Shown: in pieces, positions 24,815-35,457 of the stretch
Numbering within the stretch: position 1 is the stretch's first letter
Layout: every line of letters begins with the position of its first letter
Assembly: GCF_000008545.1 (NCBI RefSeq)
Contig: NC_000853.1
Coordinates: forward strand, 1,688,465-1,752,464
Origin: Thermotoga maritima MSB8
Lineage (GTDB): Bacteria > Thermotogota > Thermotogae > Thermotogales > Thermotogaceae
Direction of reading: 5' to 3'
DNA length: 64,000 nucleotides
Notes under the pieces: model-generated
Database searches by the model: none
Seen by the model: only the letters and a program-made list of their open reading frames with translations
What the model was told of the DNA's origin: nothing
Translations under genes and position numbers: made by a program

Positions 24815-26170
24815 ATGCGTGTTCCCCCGCACAACTTAGAGGCCGAAGTTGCTGTGCTCGGAAGCATATTGATAGATCCGTCGGTAATAAACGACGTTCT
24901 TGAAATTTTGAGCCACGAAGATTTCTATCTGAAAAAACACCAACACATCTTCAGAGCGATGGAAGAGCTTTACGACGAAGGAAAACCGGTGGACGTGGTT
25001 TCCGTCTGTGACAAGCTTCAAAGCATGGGAAAACTCGAGGAAGTAGGTGGAGATCTGGAAGTGGCCCAGCTCGCTGAGGCTGTGCCCAGTTCTGCACACG
25101 CACTTCACTACGCGGAGATCGTCAAGGAAAAATCCATTCTGAGGAAACTCATTGAGATCTCCAGAAAAATCTCAGAAAGTGCCTACATGGAAGAAGATGT
25201 GGAGATCCTGCTCGACAACGCAGAAAAGATGATCTTCGAGATCTCAGAGATGAAAACGACAAAATCCTACGATCATCTGAGAGGCATCATGCACCGGGTG
25301 TTTGAAAACCTGGAGAACTTCAGGGAAAGAGCCAACCTTATAGAACCCGGTGTGCTCATAACGGGACTACCAACGGGATTCAAAAGTCTGGACAAACAGA
25401 CCACAGGGTTCCACAGCTCCGATCTGGTGATAATAGCAGCGAGACCCTCCATGGGAAAAACCTCCTTCGCACTCTCAATAGCGAGGAACATGGCTGTCAA
25501 TTTCGAAATCCCCGTCGGAATATTCAGTCTCGAGATGTCCAAGGAACAGCTCGCTCAAAGACTACTCAGCATGGAGTCCGGTGTGGATCTTTACAGCATC
25601 AGAACAGGATACCTGGATCAGGAGAAGTGGGAAAGACTCACAATAGCGGCTTCTAAACTCTACAAAGCACCCATAGTTGTGGACGATGAGTCACTCCTCG
25701 ATCCGCGATCGTTGAGGGCAAAAGCGAGAAGGATGAAAAAAGAATACGATGTAAAAGCCATTTTTGTCGACTATCTCCAGCTCATGCACCTGAAAGGAAG
25801 AAAAGAAAGCAGACAGCAGGAGATATCCGAGATCTCGAGATCTCTGAAGCTCCTTGCGAGGGAACTCGACATAGTGGTGATAGCGCTTTCACAGCTTTCG
25901 AGGGCCGTAGAACAGAGAGAAGACAAAAGACCGAGGCTGAGTGACCTCAGGGAATCCGGTGCGATAGAACAGGACGCAGACACAGTCATCTTCATCTACA
26001 GGGAGGAATATTACAGGAGCAAAAAATCCAAAGAGGAAAGCAAGCTTCACGAACCTCACGAAGCTGAAATCATAATAGGTAAACAGAGAAACGGTCCCGT
26101 TGGAACGATCACTCTGATCTTCGACCCCAGAACGGTTACGTTCCATGAAGTCGATGTGGTGCATTCATGA
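24815..26170 (+). CDS. dnaB: Replicative DNA helicase DnaB
   Basis: 451 aa, hexameric 5'-3' helicase of the replication fork. N-terminal primase-binding domain (PPHNLEAEVAVLGSILIDP), RecA-like C-terminal domain with ARPSMGKTSFALSIA (Walker A), FVDYLQLM (Walker B) and LSDLRESGAIEQDADTV. No intein is present. ATG 24815 with GAGAGGTGAG upstream fits the family N-terminus; the longer in-frame reading overlaps the upstream gene. Confidence 0.96.
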   Translation: MRVPPHNLEAEVAVLGSILIDPSVINDVLEILSHEDFYLKKHQHIFRAMEELYDEGKPVDVVSVCDKLQSMGKLEEVGGDLEVAQLAEAVPSSAHALHYAEIVKEKSILRKLIEISRKISESAYMEEDVEILLDNAEKMIFEISEMKTTKSYDHLRGIMHRVFENLENFRERANLIEPGVLITGLPTGFKSLDKQTTGFHSSDLVIIAARPSMGKTSFALSIARNMAVNFEIPVGIFSLEMSKEQLAQRLLSMESGVDLYSIRTGYLDQEKWERLTIAASKLYKAPIVVDDESLLDPRSLRAKARRMKKEYDVKAIFVDYLQLMHLKGRKESRQQEISEISRSLKLLARELDIVVIALSQLSRAVEQREDKRPRLSDLRESGAIEQDADTVIFIYREEYYRSKKSKEESKLHEPHEAEIIIGKQRNGPVGTITLIFDPRTVTFHEVDVVHS

Positions 26171-26207
26171 TAGAATTTTCTTGAAAAAGACCAGGGAGGT
26201 GTTCGAC

Positions 26208-27044
26208 GTGGACATAAAGGCCTACAAAGAAAGAGTGGAAAAAGCGGTTGAATATCTGAAAGGTCAGATCGATGAAACACCCGAAATAGCGATAATACTG
26301 GGTTCTGGTCTTTCCGTCATAGCGGATGAGGTGGAAAAGGAGGGAACCTCCAAGAAGATACCCTACAGCGAGATACCAGGATTTCCCATTTCCACAGCTC
26401 CGGGTCACAAGGGTGAGCTGATCTTCGGAAAACTCTTTGGAAAGAACGTCATGCTGATGAACGGAAGGTTTCACTACTACGAGGGTTATTCAATGAAGGA
26501 AGTCACATTCCCCATCAGAGTGATGCAGCTTCTCGGTGTTGAAATTCTGATTGTTACCAACGCCGCTGGTGGGTTGAATCCGGATTTCGAAGTGGGAAGA
26601 CCCATGATCATAACCGATCACATCAACTTCATGGGTGACAATCCTCTCATAGGCCCCAACGTGGATGAATGGGGTCCCAGGTTTCCGGACATGTCGGAGC
26701 CCTACGACAAGGAACTCATAGAACTCGCTTACAACAGTGCCAGAGAACTGGGAATTCCCGTCTATCAGGGTGTCTATGTGGCCGTTACGGGTCCATGCTT
26801 CGAAACACCCGCTGAGCTCAGGATGCTCAGAAAATTCGGAGCCGATGCAGTTGGAATGTCAACCGTTCCGGAAGTCATAGTGGCAAGGCACGGTCAGATA
26901 AGGGTCCTTGGAATCTCCGCCATCACCGACAGGGCCGTTCCTGAAGACCTCAAGCCGCTCACCGCAGAGGAGGTCCTGGAAGTCGCTGAGAAGACGGGAA
27001 GAAAGATCGCACAGATCATCTTCGAGGTCGTCAGAAAACTCTGA
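26208..27044 (+). CDS. Purine nucleoside phosphorylase
   Basis: Phosphorolysis of purine nucleosides to base and ribose 1-phosphate. 278 aa of the trimeric PNP/MTAP class: IILGSGLS, FPISTAPGHKGELIFG, GRFHYYEGYS, TNAAGGLNP, GPCFETPAE, DAVGMSTVPEV. GTG 26208 is chosen because GGGAGG lies 8 nt upstream; GTG 26199 overlaps that site. A TAGAAT hexamer lies just after dnaB, so it may have its own promoter. Confidence 0.93.
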   Translation: MDIKAYKERVEKAVEYLKGQIDETPEIAIILGSGLSVIADEVEKEGTSKKIPYSEIPGFPISTAPGHKGELIFGKLFGKNVMLMNGRFHYYEGYSMKEVTFPIRVMQLLGVEILIVTNAAGGLNPDFEVGRPMIITDHINFMGDNPLIGPNVDEWGPRFPDMSEPYDKELIELAYNSARELGIPVYQGVYVAVTGPCFETPAELRMLRKFGADAVGMSTVPEVIVARHGQIRVLGISAITDRAVPEDLKPLTAEEVLEVAEKTGRKIAQIIFEVVRKL

Positions 27045-27053
27045 GGTGAAGGG

Positions 27054-28702
<1,649 letters not shown>

Positions 28703-28706
28703 AAGA

Positions 28707-29129
28707 GTGGAAAAACTCTTCAGATTCGAAGCAGAACCGGAGAAACTGCCACCGGCCGTTCTAGCGTATCTGGGAGATGCCGTTCTGGAGCTCATCTTCA
28801 GATCGAGATTCACAGGAGATTACAGAATGTCCGTCATACACGAGAGGGTCAAGGAACACACCTCGAAACACGGTCAGGCATGGATGCTGGAGAATATATG
28901 GAATCTCCTCGACGAAAGAGAGCAAGAAATAGTTAAAAGAGCGATGAATTCGAAGGCAGCGAAAAGACACGGGAACGACCCTACATACAGAAAGAGCACC
29001 GGTTTCGAAGCTTTGATCGGGTATCTATTCTTGAAAAGAGAATTCGACAGAATTGAAGAACTGCTTCGGGTGGTGATGGATCTTGAGAGTCTACGGAAGA
29101 AAAATCCTGGAGGAAGCGCTCAGGAATAA
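28707..29129 (+). CDS. mrnC: Mini-ribonuclease 3
   Basis: 140 aa, an RNase III catalytic domain without a dsRNA-binding domain, as in MrnC, which trims 23S rRNA precursors. AYLGDAVLELIFRS gives the catalytic Asp/Glu; EALIGYLFL is the second half-site. The GTG at 28707 is preferred: GGGAG lies 8 nt upstream. Overlaps the following RNA methyltransferase gene by 47 nt. Confidence 0.9.
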   Translation: MEKLFRFEAEPEKLPPAVLAYLGDAVLELIFRSRFTGDYRMSVIHERVKEHTSKHGQAWMLENIWNLLDEREQEIVKRAMNSKAAKRHGNDPTYRKSTGFEALIGYLFLKREFDRIEELLRVVMDLESLRKKNPGGSAQE

Positions 29130-29811
29130 CGTTCCGATAAAGAAAGTATTCTTCCAAAAAATGAAAAATCCTGGCAGTTACTTTCTTTCTCTTGTGAAAG
29201 AAGTCGAAAAGAGAGGTATCAAGTACTCTTTTGAATCAGAAGAAAGATTGAAGAATCTCTCGGGAACAAAGAAGCATCAGGGGGTTGTTTTCGATATAGG
29301 AGAGTACCGGTACAGTTCTGTAGAGGAAATTCTTGAAGCAAAGACTCCACCCTTGATAGTTCTTCTCGATCAGATTCAGGATCCACACAACCTCGGTGCA
29401 ATCGTGAGAACGTCCGTGGGTGCGGGAGCGAACGGAATCATCATTCCGAAGGACAAGTCAGTAAAAGTAACAGAAACCGTCGTGAAGGTTTCGGCTGGAA
29501 CGGTTTTCAGAGCCAGAATCGCCGTTGTGACCAATCTGGCAAGAACGATAGAAGAGTTGAAGGAAAAAGGTGTCTGGACTTACGCTTCAGACATAGACGG
29601 TACACCCATCTACGAGGAAGATTTCACCTTCCCCACCGCCTTCGTCTTCGGTAACGAGGGAGAAGGCATCAGAAGACTCGTGAGAGAGAAGTGCGACAGG
29701 GTGGTCACCATTCCGATGGAGAACGACATAGATTCTCTGAACGTTTCGGTGAGTGTGGGAGTAGTTCTCTTTGAAGCTGTGAGACAGAGGAGGATGAAAG
29801 GTGCTGGATAA
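29083..29811 (+). CDS. TrmH/RlmB-family RNA 2'-O-ribose methyltransferase
   Basis: A 242-aa SPOUT enzyme. N-terminal RNA-binding domain, then LLDQIQDPHNLGAIVRT (motif 1), VFGNEGEGIRRLV (motif 2) and IPMENDIDSLNVSVSVGV (motif 3), the knotted SAM site. Closest in type to RlmB, which modifies G2251 of 23S rRNA. TTG start within mrnC; both genes act on rRNA, so the coupling makes sense. Confidence 0.92.
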   Translation: MRVYGRKILEEALRNNVPIKKVFFQKMKNPGSYFLSLVKEVEKRGIKYSFESEERLKNLSGTKKHQGVVFDIGEYRYSSVEEILEAKTPPLIVLLDQIQDPHNLGAIVRTSVGAGANGIIIPKDKSVKVTETVVKVSAGTVFRARIAVVTNLARTIEELKEKGVWTYASDIDGTPIYEEDFTFPTAFVFGNEGEGIRRLVREKCDRVVTIPMENDIDSLNVSVSVGVVLFEAVRQRRMKGAG

Positions 29812-30580
29812 AATAGAACTCTTCATTTTAGATATGGACGGGACTTTCTATCTGGACGATTCGCTTCTTCCCGGATCTCTGGAATTTCTGGAGACTTTGA
29901 AAGAGAAAAACAAAAGATTCGTCTTTTTCACCAACAACTCCTCGCTCGGCGCACAGGACTACGTGAGGAAGCTGAGAAACATGGGAGTGGACGTACCGGA
30001 CGATGCTGTCGTAACCTCTGGAGAAATCACCGCGGAGCACATGCTGAAGCGGTTCGGAAGGTGCCGTATCTTTCTTCTGGGAACCCCTCAGCTGAAGAAG
30101 GTCTTCGAGGCTTACGGACACGTCATAGATGAGGAAAATCCGGATTTTGTGGTCCTGGGTTTCGACAAAACGCTAACGTATGAAAGACTGAAAAAAGCTT
30201 GTATTTTACTCAGAAAGGGAAAATTCTACATAGCCACCCATCCGGACATCAACTGTCCTTCGAAAGAAGGACCCGTTCCAGACGCTGGAAGCATCATGGC
30301 AGCGATAGAAGCCTCGACGGGAAGAAAGCCAGACTTGATCGCTGGGAAACCCAATCCACTGGTTGTGGATGTGATATCCGAGAAGTTCGGTGTTCCAAAA
30401 GAAAGAATGGCAATGGTAGGAGACAGGCTGTACACGGATGTGAAACTGGGAAAGAACGCCGGGATAGTCTCCATTCTCGTTCTCACCGGTGAGACTACCC
30501 CGGAAGACCTTGAAAGGGCTGAAACAAAACCGGACTTCGTCTTCAAAAACCTTGGAGAATTAGCCAAGGCTGTCCAGTAG
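29801..30580 (+). CDS. HAD-superfamily phosphatase, NagD/PNPase-like (type IIA)
   Basis: 259 aa, HAD type IIA. Motif I LDMDGTFYLDD, motif II FFTNNSS, a capping domain between, GKPNP and motif IV VGDRLYTDV. Such enzymes hydrolyse sugar phosphates or nucleotides; physiological substrate unknown. GTG start overlaps the preceding gene by 11 nt. The tail overlaps that of the convergent reductase by 21 nt. Confidence 0.9.
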   Translation: MLDKIELFILDMDGTFYLDDSLLPGSLEFLETLKEKNKRFVFFTNNSSLGAQDYVRKLRNMGVDVPDDAVVTSGEITAEHMLKRFGRCRIFLLGTPQLKKVFEAYGHVIDEENPDFVVLGFDKTLTYERLKKACILLRKGKFYIATHPDINCPSKEGPVPDAGSIMAAIEASTGRKPDLIAGKPNPLVVDVISEKFGVPKERMAMVGDRLYTDVKLGKNAGIVSILVLTGETTPEDLERAETKPDFVFKNLGELAKAVQ

Positions 30581-31384
30581 CTTCATTTCCTCTTCGGAGA
30601 GTTTGATCTCCGTTGCTTTTAGATTCTCCCTGAGATGTTCTACTCTGCCGGCCTTTGGAATGGCAACAACATTTGGTTTTGCGAGAAGCCACGCGAGCAT
30701 AATCTGATAGATAGTTGCTCCATGATTCTTCGCTATTTCTTCGAGTGTTCTCTTCGTTTTTTCTGAAAGAAGAGTTCTTCTCAGTGGAGAGTAGGCCACC
30801 AGGGTCACTCCGTTCTTTTGGCAGAACTCGAGAAGTCCATCTCTTTCTGGATCTCTGTCTTCTATGTTGTACTTGACCTGATCGCAGACTATGGGTTCTT
30901 GAGACTTGCTGATGGCCTCCTCGAGGAGTCTTCTGTCGAAATTCGAAACTCCTATGTACCTGATGAGCCCCTGCCTGACGCCCTCTGCCATTGCGGAAAG
31001 GGTCTCTTCGAGGGGAATCTCTGGATTCGGCCAGTGAATCAGGTAAAGATCCACGTAGTCCGTGTCGAGTCGTTTGAGGGTGTTCTCGAGGGAGCGCAAA
31101 AGATCGTCCCTTCTCAGATGCGTCGGCCACACCTTGGACACTATGAAAAGATCCTCACGCCTGAAATCCTTTATCGCCTTGCCGATGAGTTCCTCTGTGT
31201 GCCCTCCACCGTAGTACTCTGCCGTGTCTATGTGTGTGTATCCCATTTTGATCGCCGTCTTCAAAAGCTCAACCATCTCTTCGTCTCTGGAGTAATCGGG
31301 TGTTTCAAAACCGCCGATACCCCAGGTGCCCAGACCCAGAGCCGGAATTTCTTCTCCTGTTCTTCCAAGTTCTTTGTATAACAT
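30560..31384 (-). CDS. Aldo/keto reductase
   Basis: 274 aa, (beta/alpha)8 NADPH-dependent reductase. Catalytic tetrad visible: Asp and Tyr in HIDTAEYYGGG, Lys in IVSKVWP, His in LIHWPNP; cofactor end AIPKAGRVEHLREN. Substrate uncertain. ATG 31384 with AGGAGGTGG 6 nt upstream is preferred to a 20-codon longer reading without one. Confidence 0.92.
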   Translation of the reverse strand: MLYKELGRTGEEIPALGLGTWGIGGFETPDYSRDEEMVELLKTAIKMGYTHIDTAEYYGGGHTEELIGKAIKDFRREDLFIVSKVWPTHLRRDDLLRSLENTLKRLDTDYVDLYLIHWPNPEIPLEETLSAMAEGVRQGLIRYIGVSNFDRRLLEEAISKSQEPIVCDQVKYNIEDRDPERDGLLEFCQKNGVTLVAYSPLRRTLLSEKTKRTLEEIAKNHGATIYQIMLAWLLAKPNVVAIPKAGRVEHLRENLKATEIKLSEEEMKLLDSLG

Positions 31385-31468
31385 TCCAACCACCTCCTGA
31401 ATTAGTCTAGTATTATTATTATAACCTGAGGTGTTAAAATTCAATCAAATCGTGTGGGAGGTGACAGG
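31385..31468. promoter_or_regulatory. Divergent promoter region, aldo/keto reductase / threonine aldolase
   Basis: This 84-bp AT-rich gap contains TATAAT on the minus strand within a TTATTATTATAA stretch (about 31413-31424) for the reductase, and TAAAAT reading right at about 31434 for the aldolase. The two sites lie within 30 bp, so they may compete. Strong GGGAGGTG precedes the aldolase. Confidence 0.5.
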
Positions 31469-32500
31469 ATGATCGATCTCAGGTCCGACACCGTTACAAA
31501 ACCAACAGAAGAGATGAGAAAAGCCATGGCACAGGCTGAGGTGGGAGACGATGTGTACGGAGAAGATCCAACCATCAACGAACTCGAAAGGCTCGCCGCA
31601 GAGACCTTTGGAAAGGAAGCGGCTCTCTTTGTACCCTCCGGCACCATGGGAAATCAAGTGAGCATAATGGCTCACACCCAGAGGGGCGATGAAGTGATAC
31701 TGGAGGCAGACAGCCACATCTTCTGGTACGAGGTCGGAGCCATGGCGGTTCTCTCCGGAGTCATGCCCCATCCTGTACCTGGAAAAAATGGAGCCATGGA
31801 CCCCGATGATGTGAGGAAGGCCATAAGACCCAGAAACATACACTTCCCCAGAACTTCGCTCATTGCCATCGAAAACACACACAACCGTTCCGGTGGAAGA
31901 GTGGTCCCGCTTGAAAACATAAAAGAGATTTGCACGATAGCCAAAGAACACGGCATAAACGTTCACATAGATGGTGCGAGGATCTTCAACGCCTCAATCG
32001 CTTCAGGTGTTCCCGTGAAGGAGTACGCCGGGTACGCCGATTCCGTGATGTTCTGTCTTTCAAAAGGTCTCTGCGCACCCGTCGGTTCGGTGGTTGTAGG
32101 AGACAGGGACTTCATAGAAAGAGCGAGAAAGGCGAGAAAGATGCTCGGTGGAGGGATGAGACAGGCAGGTGTTCTCGCTGCCGCTGGAATAATCGCCTTG
32201 ACAAAGATGGTAGATCGATTGAAAGAAGATCATGAAAACGCCAGATTTCTCGCCCTGAAGTTGAAAGAAATAGGGTACTCCGTGAATCCCGAAGATGTGA
32301 AAACCAACATGGTGATTCTGAGGACCGACAACCTGAAGGTGAACGCGCACGGGTTCATAGAAGCGCTCAGAAACAGCGGGGTGCTCGCGAACGCCGTATC
32401 CGACACGGAGATCAGACTGGTAACCCACAAAGACGTTTCAAGAAACGACATAGAAGAGGCTCTGAACATCTTCGAAAAACTCTTCAGAAAATTCTCCTGA
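31469..32500 (+). CDS. ltaE: L-threonine (allo-threonine) aldolase
   Basis: PLP enzyme (fold type I) that cleaves threonine to glycine and acetaldehyde. 343 aa. Motifs: [17 protein letters not shown] at the N-terminus, [28 protein letters not shown], and the PLP lysine in [14 protein letters not shown] 31469 matches the known N-terminus of the T. maritima enzyme. Stands alone, divergent from the reductase. Confidence 0.95.
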   Translation: MIDLRSDTVTKPTEEMRKAMAQAEVGDDVYGEDPTINELERLAAETFGKEAALFVPSGTMGNQVSIMAHTQRGDEVILEADSHIFWYEVGAMAVLSGVMPHPVPGKNGAMDPDDVRKAIRPRNIHFPRTSLIAIENTHNRSGGRVVPLENIKEICTIAKEHGINVHIDGARIFNASIASGVPVKEYAGYADSVMFCLSKGLCAPVGSVVVGDRDFIERARKARKMLGGGMRQAGVLAAAGIIALTKMVDRLKEDHENARFLALKLKEIGYSVNPEDVKTNMVILRTDNLKVNAHGFIEALRNSGVLANAVSDTEIRLVTHKDVSRNDIEEALNIFEKLFRKFS

Positions 32501-32578
32501 AACAGGAAAAAATTTCACGTTTTTTTCACGGTCGAAGCATTAAGATGAAGCTGGAGACTCTGAAGAGGAGGTGGAAGT

Positions 32579-33202
32579 ATGAAAAGGTTTTTTGTGGTGA
32601 TGCTCGTACTGACAGTGGCACTAGGTGTGTTCGCGGCGGGCTACAGAGGTTTCGCAGAACGGCCAGCTTTTGAAAGACAGCCCATGGGTTACGCTCAGCA
32701 GTTCCCGGGTTGCGGAGGAGGTCTCGGCTACGGTCCTAACGCTCCCATGTATGAAAGGCCTCAGATGAGAGCCGAAAGAGGTTTTGGCTACGGTCTCAAG
32801 CTCCAGATCAGAGACGAAGAACAGCTGAAACTCGCTCTCAAGACAAGGATCGCAGAAGCACTGAACAATCTGGATCTGAACGACGATCAGTTGAAAGAGC
32901 TCTACAATGTCGCGAAAGAAACAAAAGAACAGCTCGATTCCCTGAAAGAAAAGTTCGTTCAGCTCCATGAGGAGTACTACAACGCTCTCGTAAAAAGGGA
33001 TACAAAGACAGCAGAAGACCTGAAAGACCAGATAGACGACCTCAGAGATGAAGTGCAGGATATCTACAAAGATTTCGCTGACAAAGTAGACGACATCATC
33101 ACCGTGGATCAGTACAGAAAATTCAGAGGCGACAAAAGAATGCTCTTTGTTCTCCTCACCGACGAAGGCTTTGAAGTGCTGGAAGAAATGGTTCAGGAAT
33201 AA
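32579..33202 (+). CDS. Exported Spy/CpxP-like helical protein
   Basis: 207 aa: signal peptide (MKRFFVVMLVLTVALGVFA), a Gly/Pro/Arg/Tyr-rich segment (about residues 20-75), then a helical domain with LDLNDDQLKELYNVAKETKE reminiscent of the LTxxQ repeats of Spy/CpxP periplasmic chaperones. No catalytic motif. AAGAGGAGGTGG precedes the ATG. Monocistronic, with its own terminator. Family assignment is tentative. Confidence 0.68.
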   Translation: MKRFFVVMLVLTVALGVFAAGYRGFAERPAFERQPMGYAQQFPGCGGGLGYGPNAPMYERPQMRAERGFGYGLKLQIRDEEQLKLALKTRIAEALNNLDLNDDQLKELYNVAKETKEQLDSLKEKFVQLHEEYYNALVKRDTKTAEDLKDQIDDLRDEVQDIYKDFADKVDDIITVDQYRKFRGDKRMLFVLLTDEGFEVLEEMVQE

Positions 33203-33223
33203 CCCTCTTTCCCCACACCCCGG

Positions 33224-33251
33224 CGGGCCCGCAGTGGGCCCGTTTTTTTTT
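33224..33251 (+). terminator. Rho-independent terminator
   Basis: CGGGCCC / GGGCCCG stem with a 5-nt loop followed by nine T, 21 nt after the Spy-like gene. Strong intrinsic terminator at the left border of the AT-rich island. Confidence 0.93.
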
Positions 33252-33371
33252 CAAAGATTCATCTTCCACCACGCACTTAACCCTGTCGCTTCGAAATGAC
33301 AATAATTCAAAATAAATGGATATATCCCAAAATGATTTCTAATATTGCGGAATAATTACTCTTCACTTCGT

Positions 33372-33401
33372 TTGGAACTCAATATCACAGTCTGATAAAA
33401 T
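33372..33401 (+). promoter_or_regulatory. Promoter of the sugar ABC transporter operon
   Basis: TTGGAA (33372-33377) and TAAAAT (33396-33401) are spaced by 18 bp, about 70 bp upstream of the binding-protein ATG. The surrounding gene-free stretch 33252-33469 is very AT-rich and also holds the palindrome GGATATATCC at 33318-33327; no gene was found in it. Confidence 0.55.
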
Positions 33402-33430
33402 ATCCATAACATAATCTTTTTATTAGTAAG

Positions 33431-33445
33431 TGTTATTTATTAACA
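33431..33445 (+). promoter_or_regulatory. Palindrome, candidate operator of the transporter operon
   Basis: TGTTA-TTTAT-TAACA is a perfect 5-bp inverted repeat with a 5-bp spacer, 30 bp downstream of the predicted -10 and 25 bp before the start codon. Position fits a repressor site. No regulator gene is nearby. Confidence 0.4.
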
Positions 33446-33469
33446 TCCATTTAAAGGAGGGGATGTTGT

Positions 33470-35398
33470 ATGAGAAAGTTCGTTGTGGGGTTCCTGATGG
33501 TTTTAGTCGCTGCATTTTATTTTAGTGAAGTCGAGGTACAGCTTCCATGGTTTGGTGTAACAAACTTCGATCCCTACTACTGGCAAGCCCAGCATATTCT
33601 GGCTCAAGGAACCATTTTCGAAGGTTTGTTTGGTTATGTTCCAGATCCCAAATCGCTTGGCGGTGTAAAGGTTGTACCAGCTGTCTGTGAAAGTTATACA
33701 GTATCTGAAGATGGTTTAACCTATACCTTCTACTTGAGAAAAGATAAAAGATGGTCAAATGGTGATCCCGTTACTGCCTATGATTTCGAATTTGCTTGGA
33801 AAAGGGCTGCCAGTCCCGAAACACCAACTCTTCCACTCTGGGCTTCTCCTGTTCAGTACATAAAAAATGTCTACGATTGTAAATCCGGTGCCAAACCTCT
33901 TGATGAACTTGGAGTAAAAGCCCTGGATGACTACACACTTCAAGTTACTCTCTCAAGACCAATGCCATCTTTCATTAATATGCTTGTTCTCGGTGGAGCA
34001 ATGCCTCTGCATAGGAAAACTGTTCAGGAACACCCTGAAGACTGGTGGAAGCCCGAGTATTTTGTTGGAAATGGACCGTATGTTATTGAATCCTTTACAC
34101 CTAATTACGAGATAGTCCTGGTCAGAAATAAATACTATGTGGGAGATTTTCCTGGCAATGTTGATAGAATTGTGCTCAAAGCAGGCGGGCTTGGATTGCA
34201 GCAGTATTTAGCTGGAGAGATAGATGCTGTTTTTATCACCGCAGTTGGAGATTATGTGTTTGCATTGAAAAACAAACAACTTTCCAAGGAACTTCATGAA
34301 GAATCTGGTGTTCAATGGGTGGGATACGAAATCACAAGAAGCCTAAGTCCTGTTTTTGACGATATACGAATAAGAAAAGCACTTGCAATGGCTATTGACA
34401 AGAAAGTCTTAACTGACATTGTTCTTGGTGGTATGGCCATTCCAACACACGCATATTGTTCTCCTGATAGTGAAATAGCGGAAGCTGTGAAGGGAATACC
34501 CTATGATCCAGAACAGGCAAAGAAGTTACTAGCGGAAGCAGGTTATCCAAACGGAAAAGGTTTTCCAAAAGTGAAGTTCTACATAACAGGAGCGTCTGAT
34601 CCTGTAGCGGAAGCACTGGTTGACCAGTGGAAAAAAGTTCTTGGAATCACTTTTGAAATTGAAAATATAGAGTCCGGTCAATTTTCAACACTGCAATGGA
34701 GTGATTTTGTGCCTTGGGCAGAACCAGGTGTATGTACAATTGGTGGGCCCGTCAACTGGCAAGACAGTGGTTCTCTTATGCAAACTGCCGATCATACATT
34801 CTGGTTCTACGATTACCCCGCTGAGGTACGTCAAAAACTCTATGAATTAAGAGAGAAAAGAGAAAGTGTCCTCAGAGAAGAAGGTGGAAAAACAGAAGAA
34901 GAGTGGAAGGAGATACTAAACCGCGCCCAGGAACTCTGGGAGAAGTGGCAAGAAGTTGTTAACTCCGAACCAGATGAATTCTTGAAAAAATACTTCCTTC
35001 TTCCTGCCCCCGGAGAATTGACCTTCATAGAACAAATCAACAAGTTGTATGAAGAATGGAAAAAAGCCACAACCGACGAGCAAAAAATTCAGCTCTGGAG
35101 ATTGGCAATGAGAGCTATATACAATCAGGAATATTCTCTGGTTGAATACACCGGAATGAACCCAACTAATAGGGAAGCCAGAAGACTATGGGCAAGAATT
35201 CTCTATTCACCCTACGATAAAGCCGTCGAATATGCAAAGAAACTCCAGCAATTGTGTGTAGATCTTGCCTACGAAGTTCCTCTGTACGTTCAGAAAGTTG
35301 TGTATCTTGCCAAACCATACCTCAAGGGAATAGTTCCTTACAAATTCTCGTGGGGTCCCACTTTCTTCCTCTTCAAATACTTAACTGTTGAGAAGTGA
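33470..35398 (+). CDS. ABC transporter substrate-binding protein, family 5 (probable oligosaccharide binder)
   Basis: 642 aa, SBP_bac_5 fold. N-terminal signal segment (MRKFVVGFLMVLVAAFYF) without a lipobox cysteine, then SYTVSEDGLTYTFYLRKDKRWSNGDPVTAYDFEFAW and a C-terminal LAKPYLKGI. The family was named for oligopeptides, but in Thermotoga several members, including the close T. maritima homologue in the same context, bind beta-linked mannan or glucan oligosaccharides. The adjacent GH5 genes support a sugar ligand. AAGGAGGGG precedes the ATG. Codon use is AT-rich, unlike genes to the left. Confidence 0.88.
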   Translation: MRKFVVGFLMVLVAAFYFSEVEVQLPWFGVTNFDPYYWQAQHILAQGTIFEGLFGYVPDPKSLGGVKVVPAVCESYTVSEDGLTYTFYLRKDKRWSNGDPVTAYDFEFAWKRAASPETPTLPLWASPVQYIKNVYDCKSGAKPLDELGVKALDDYTLQVTLSRPMPSFINMLVLGGAMPLHRKTVQEHPEDWWKPEYFVGNGPYVIESFTPNYEIVLVRNKYYVGDFPGNVDRIVLKAGGLGLQQYLAGEIDAVFITAVGDYVFALKNKQLSKELHEESGVQWVGYEITRSLSPVFDDIRIRKALAMAIDKKVLTDIVLGGMAIPTHAYCSPDSEIAEAVKGIPYDPEQAKKLLAEAGYPNGKGFPKVKFYITGASDPVAEALVDQWKKVLGITFEIENIESGQFSTLQWSDFVPWAEPGVCTIGGPVNWQDSGSLMQTADHTFWFYDYPAEVRQKLYELREKRESVLREEGGKTEEEWKEILNRAQELWEKWQEVVNSEPDEFLKKYFLLPAPGELTFIEQINKLYEEWKKATTDEQKIQLWRLAMRAIYNQEYSLVEYTGMNPTNREARRLWARILYSPYDKAVEYAKKLQQLCVDLAYEVPLYVQKVVYLAKPYLKGIVPYKFSWGPTFFLFKYLTVEK

Positions 35399-35403
35399 AT
35401 TCT

Positions 35404-35427
35404 GAGCCCTGGGATTTCCCAGGGCTC
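35404..35427 (+). terminator. Intercistronic hairpin between binding protein and first permease
   Basis: GAGCCCTGGG-ATTT-CCCAGGGCTC gives a 10-bp perfect stem just after the stop codon. No T-run follows. Likely a partial terminator or 3' stabiliser that keeps binding-protein mRNA more abundant than permease mRNA. Confidence 0.75.
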
Positions 35428-35457
35428 CTGCTAAACATGTCGAATGGGGTGGTTGAT

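Noticed and set aside
32501-32578. Small hairpin TCCTG-AAA-CAGGA after threonine aldolase as a terminator
   Set aside because: A 5-bp stem followed by A rather than T is too weak to call.
33252-33469. Small gene or RNA in the AT-rich leader of the transporter operon
   Set aside because: No start with ribosome-binding site and no stable structure was found; it appears regulatory only.
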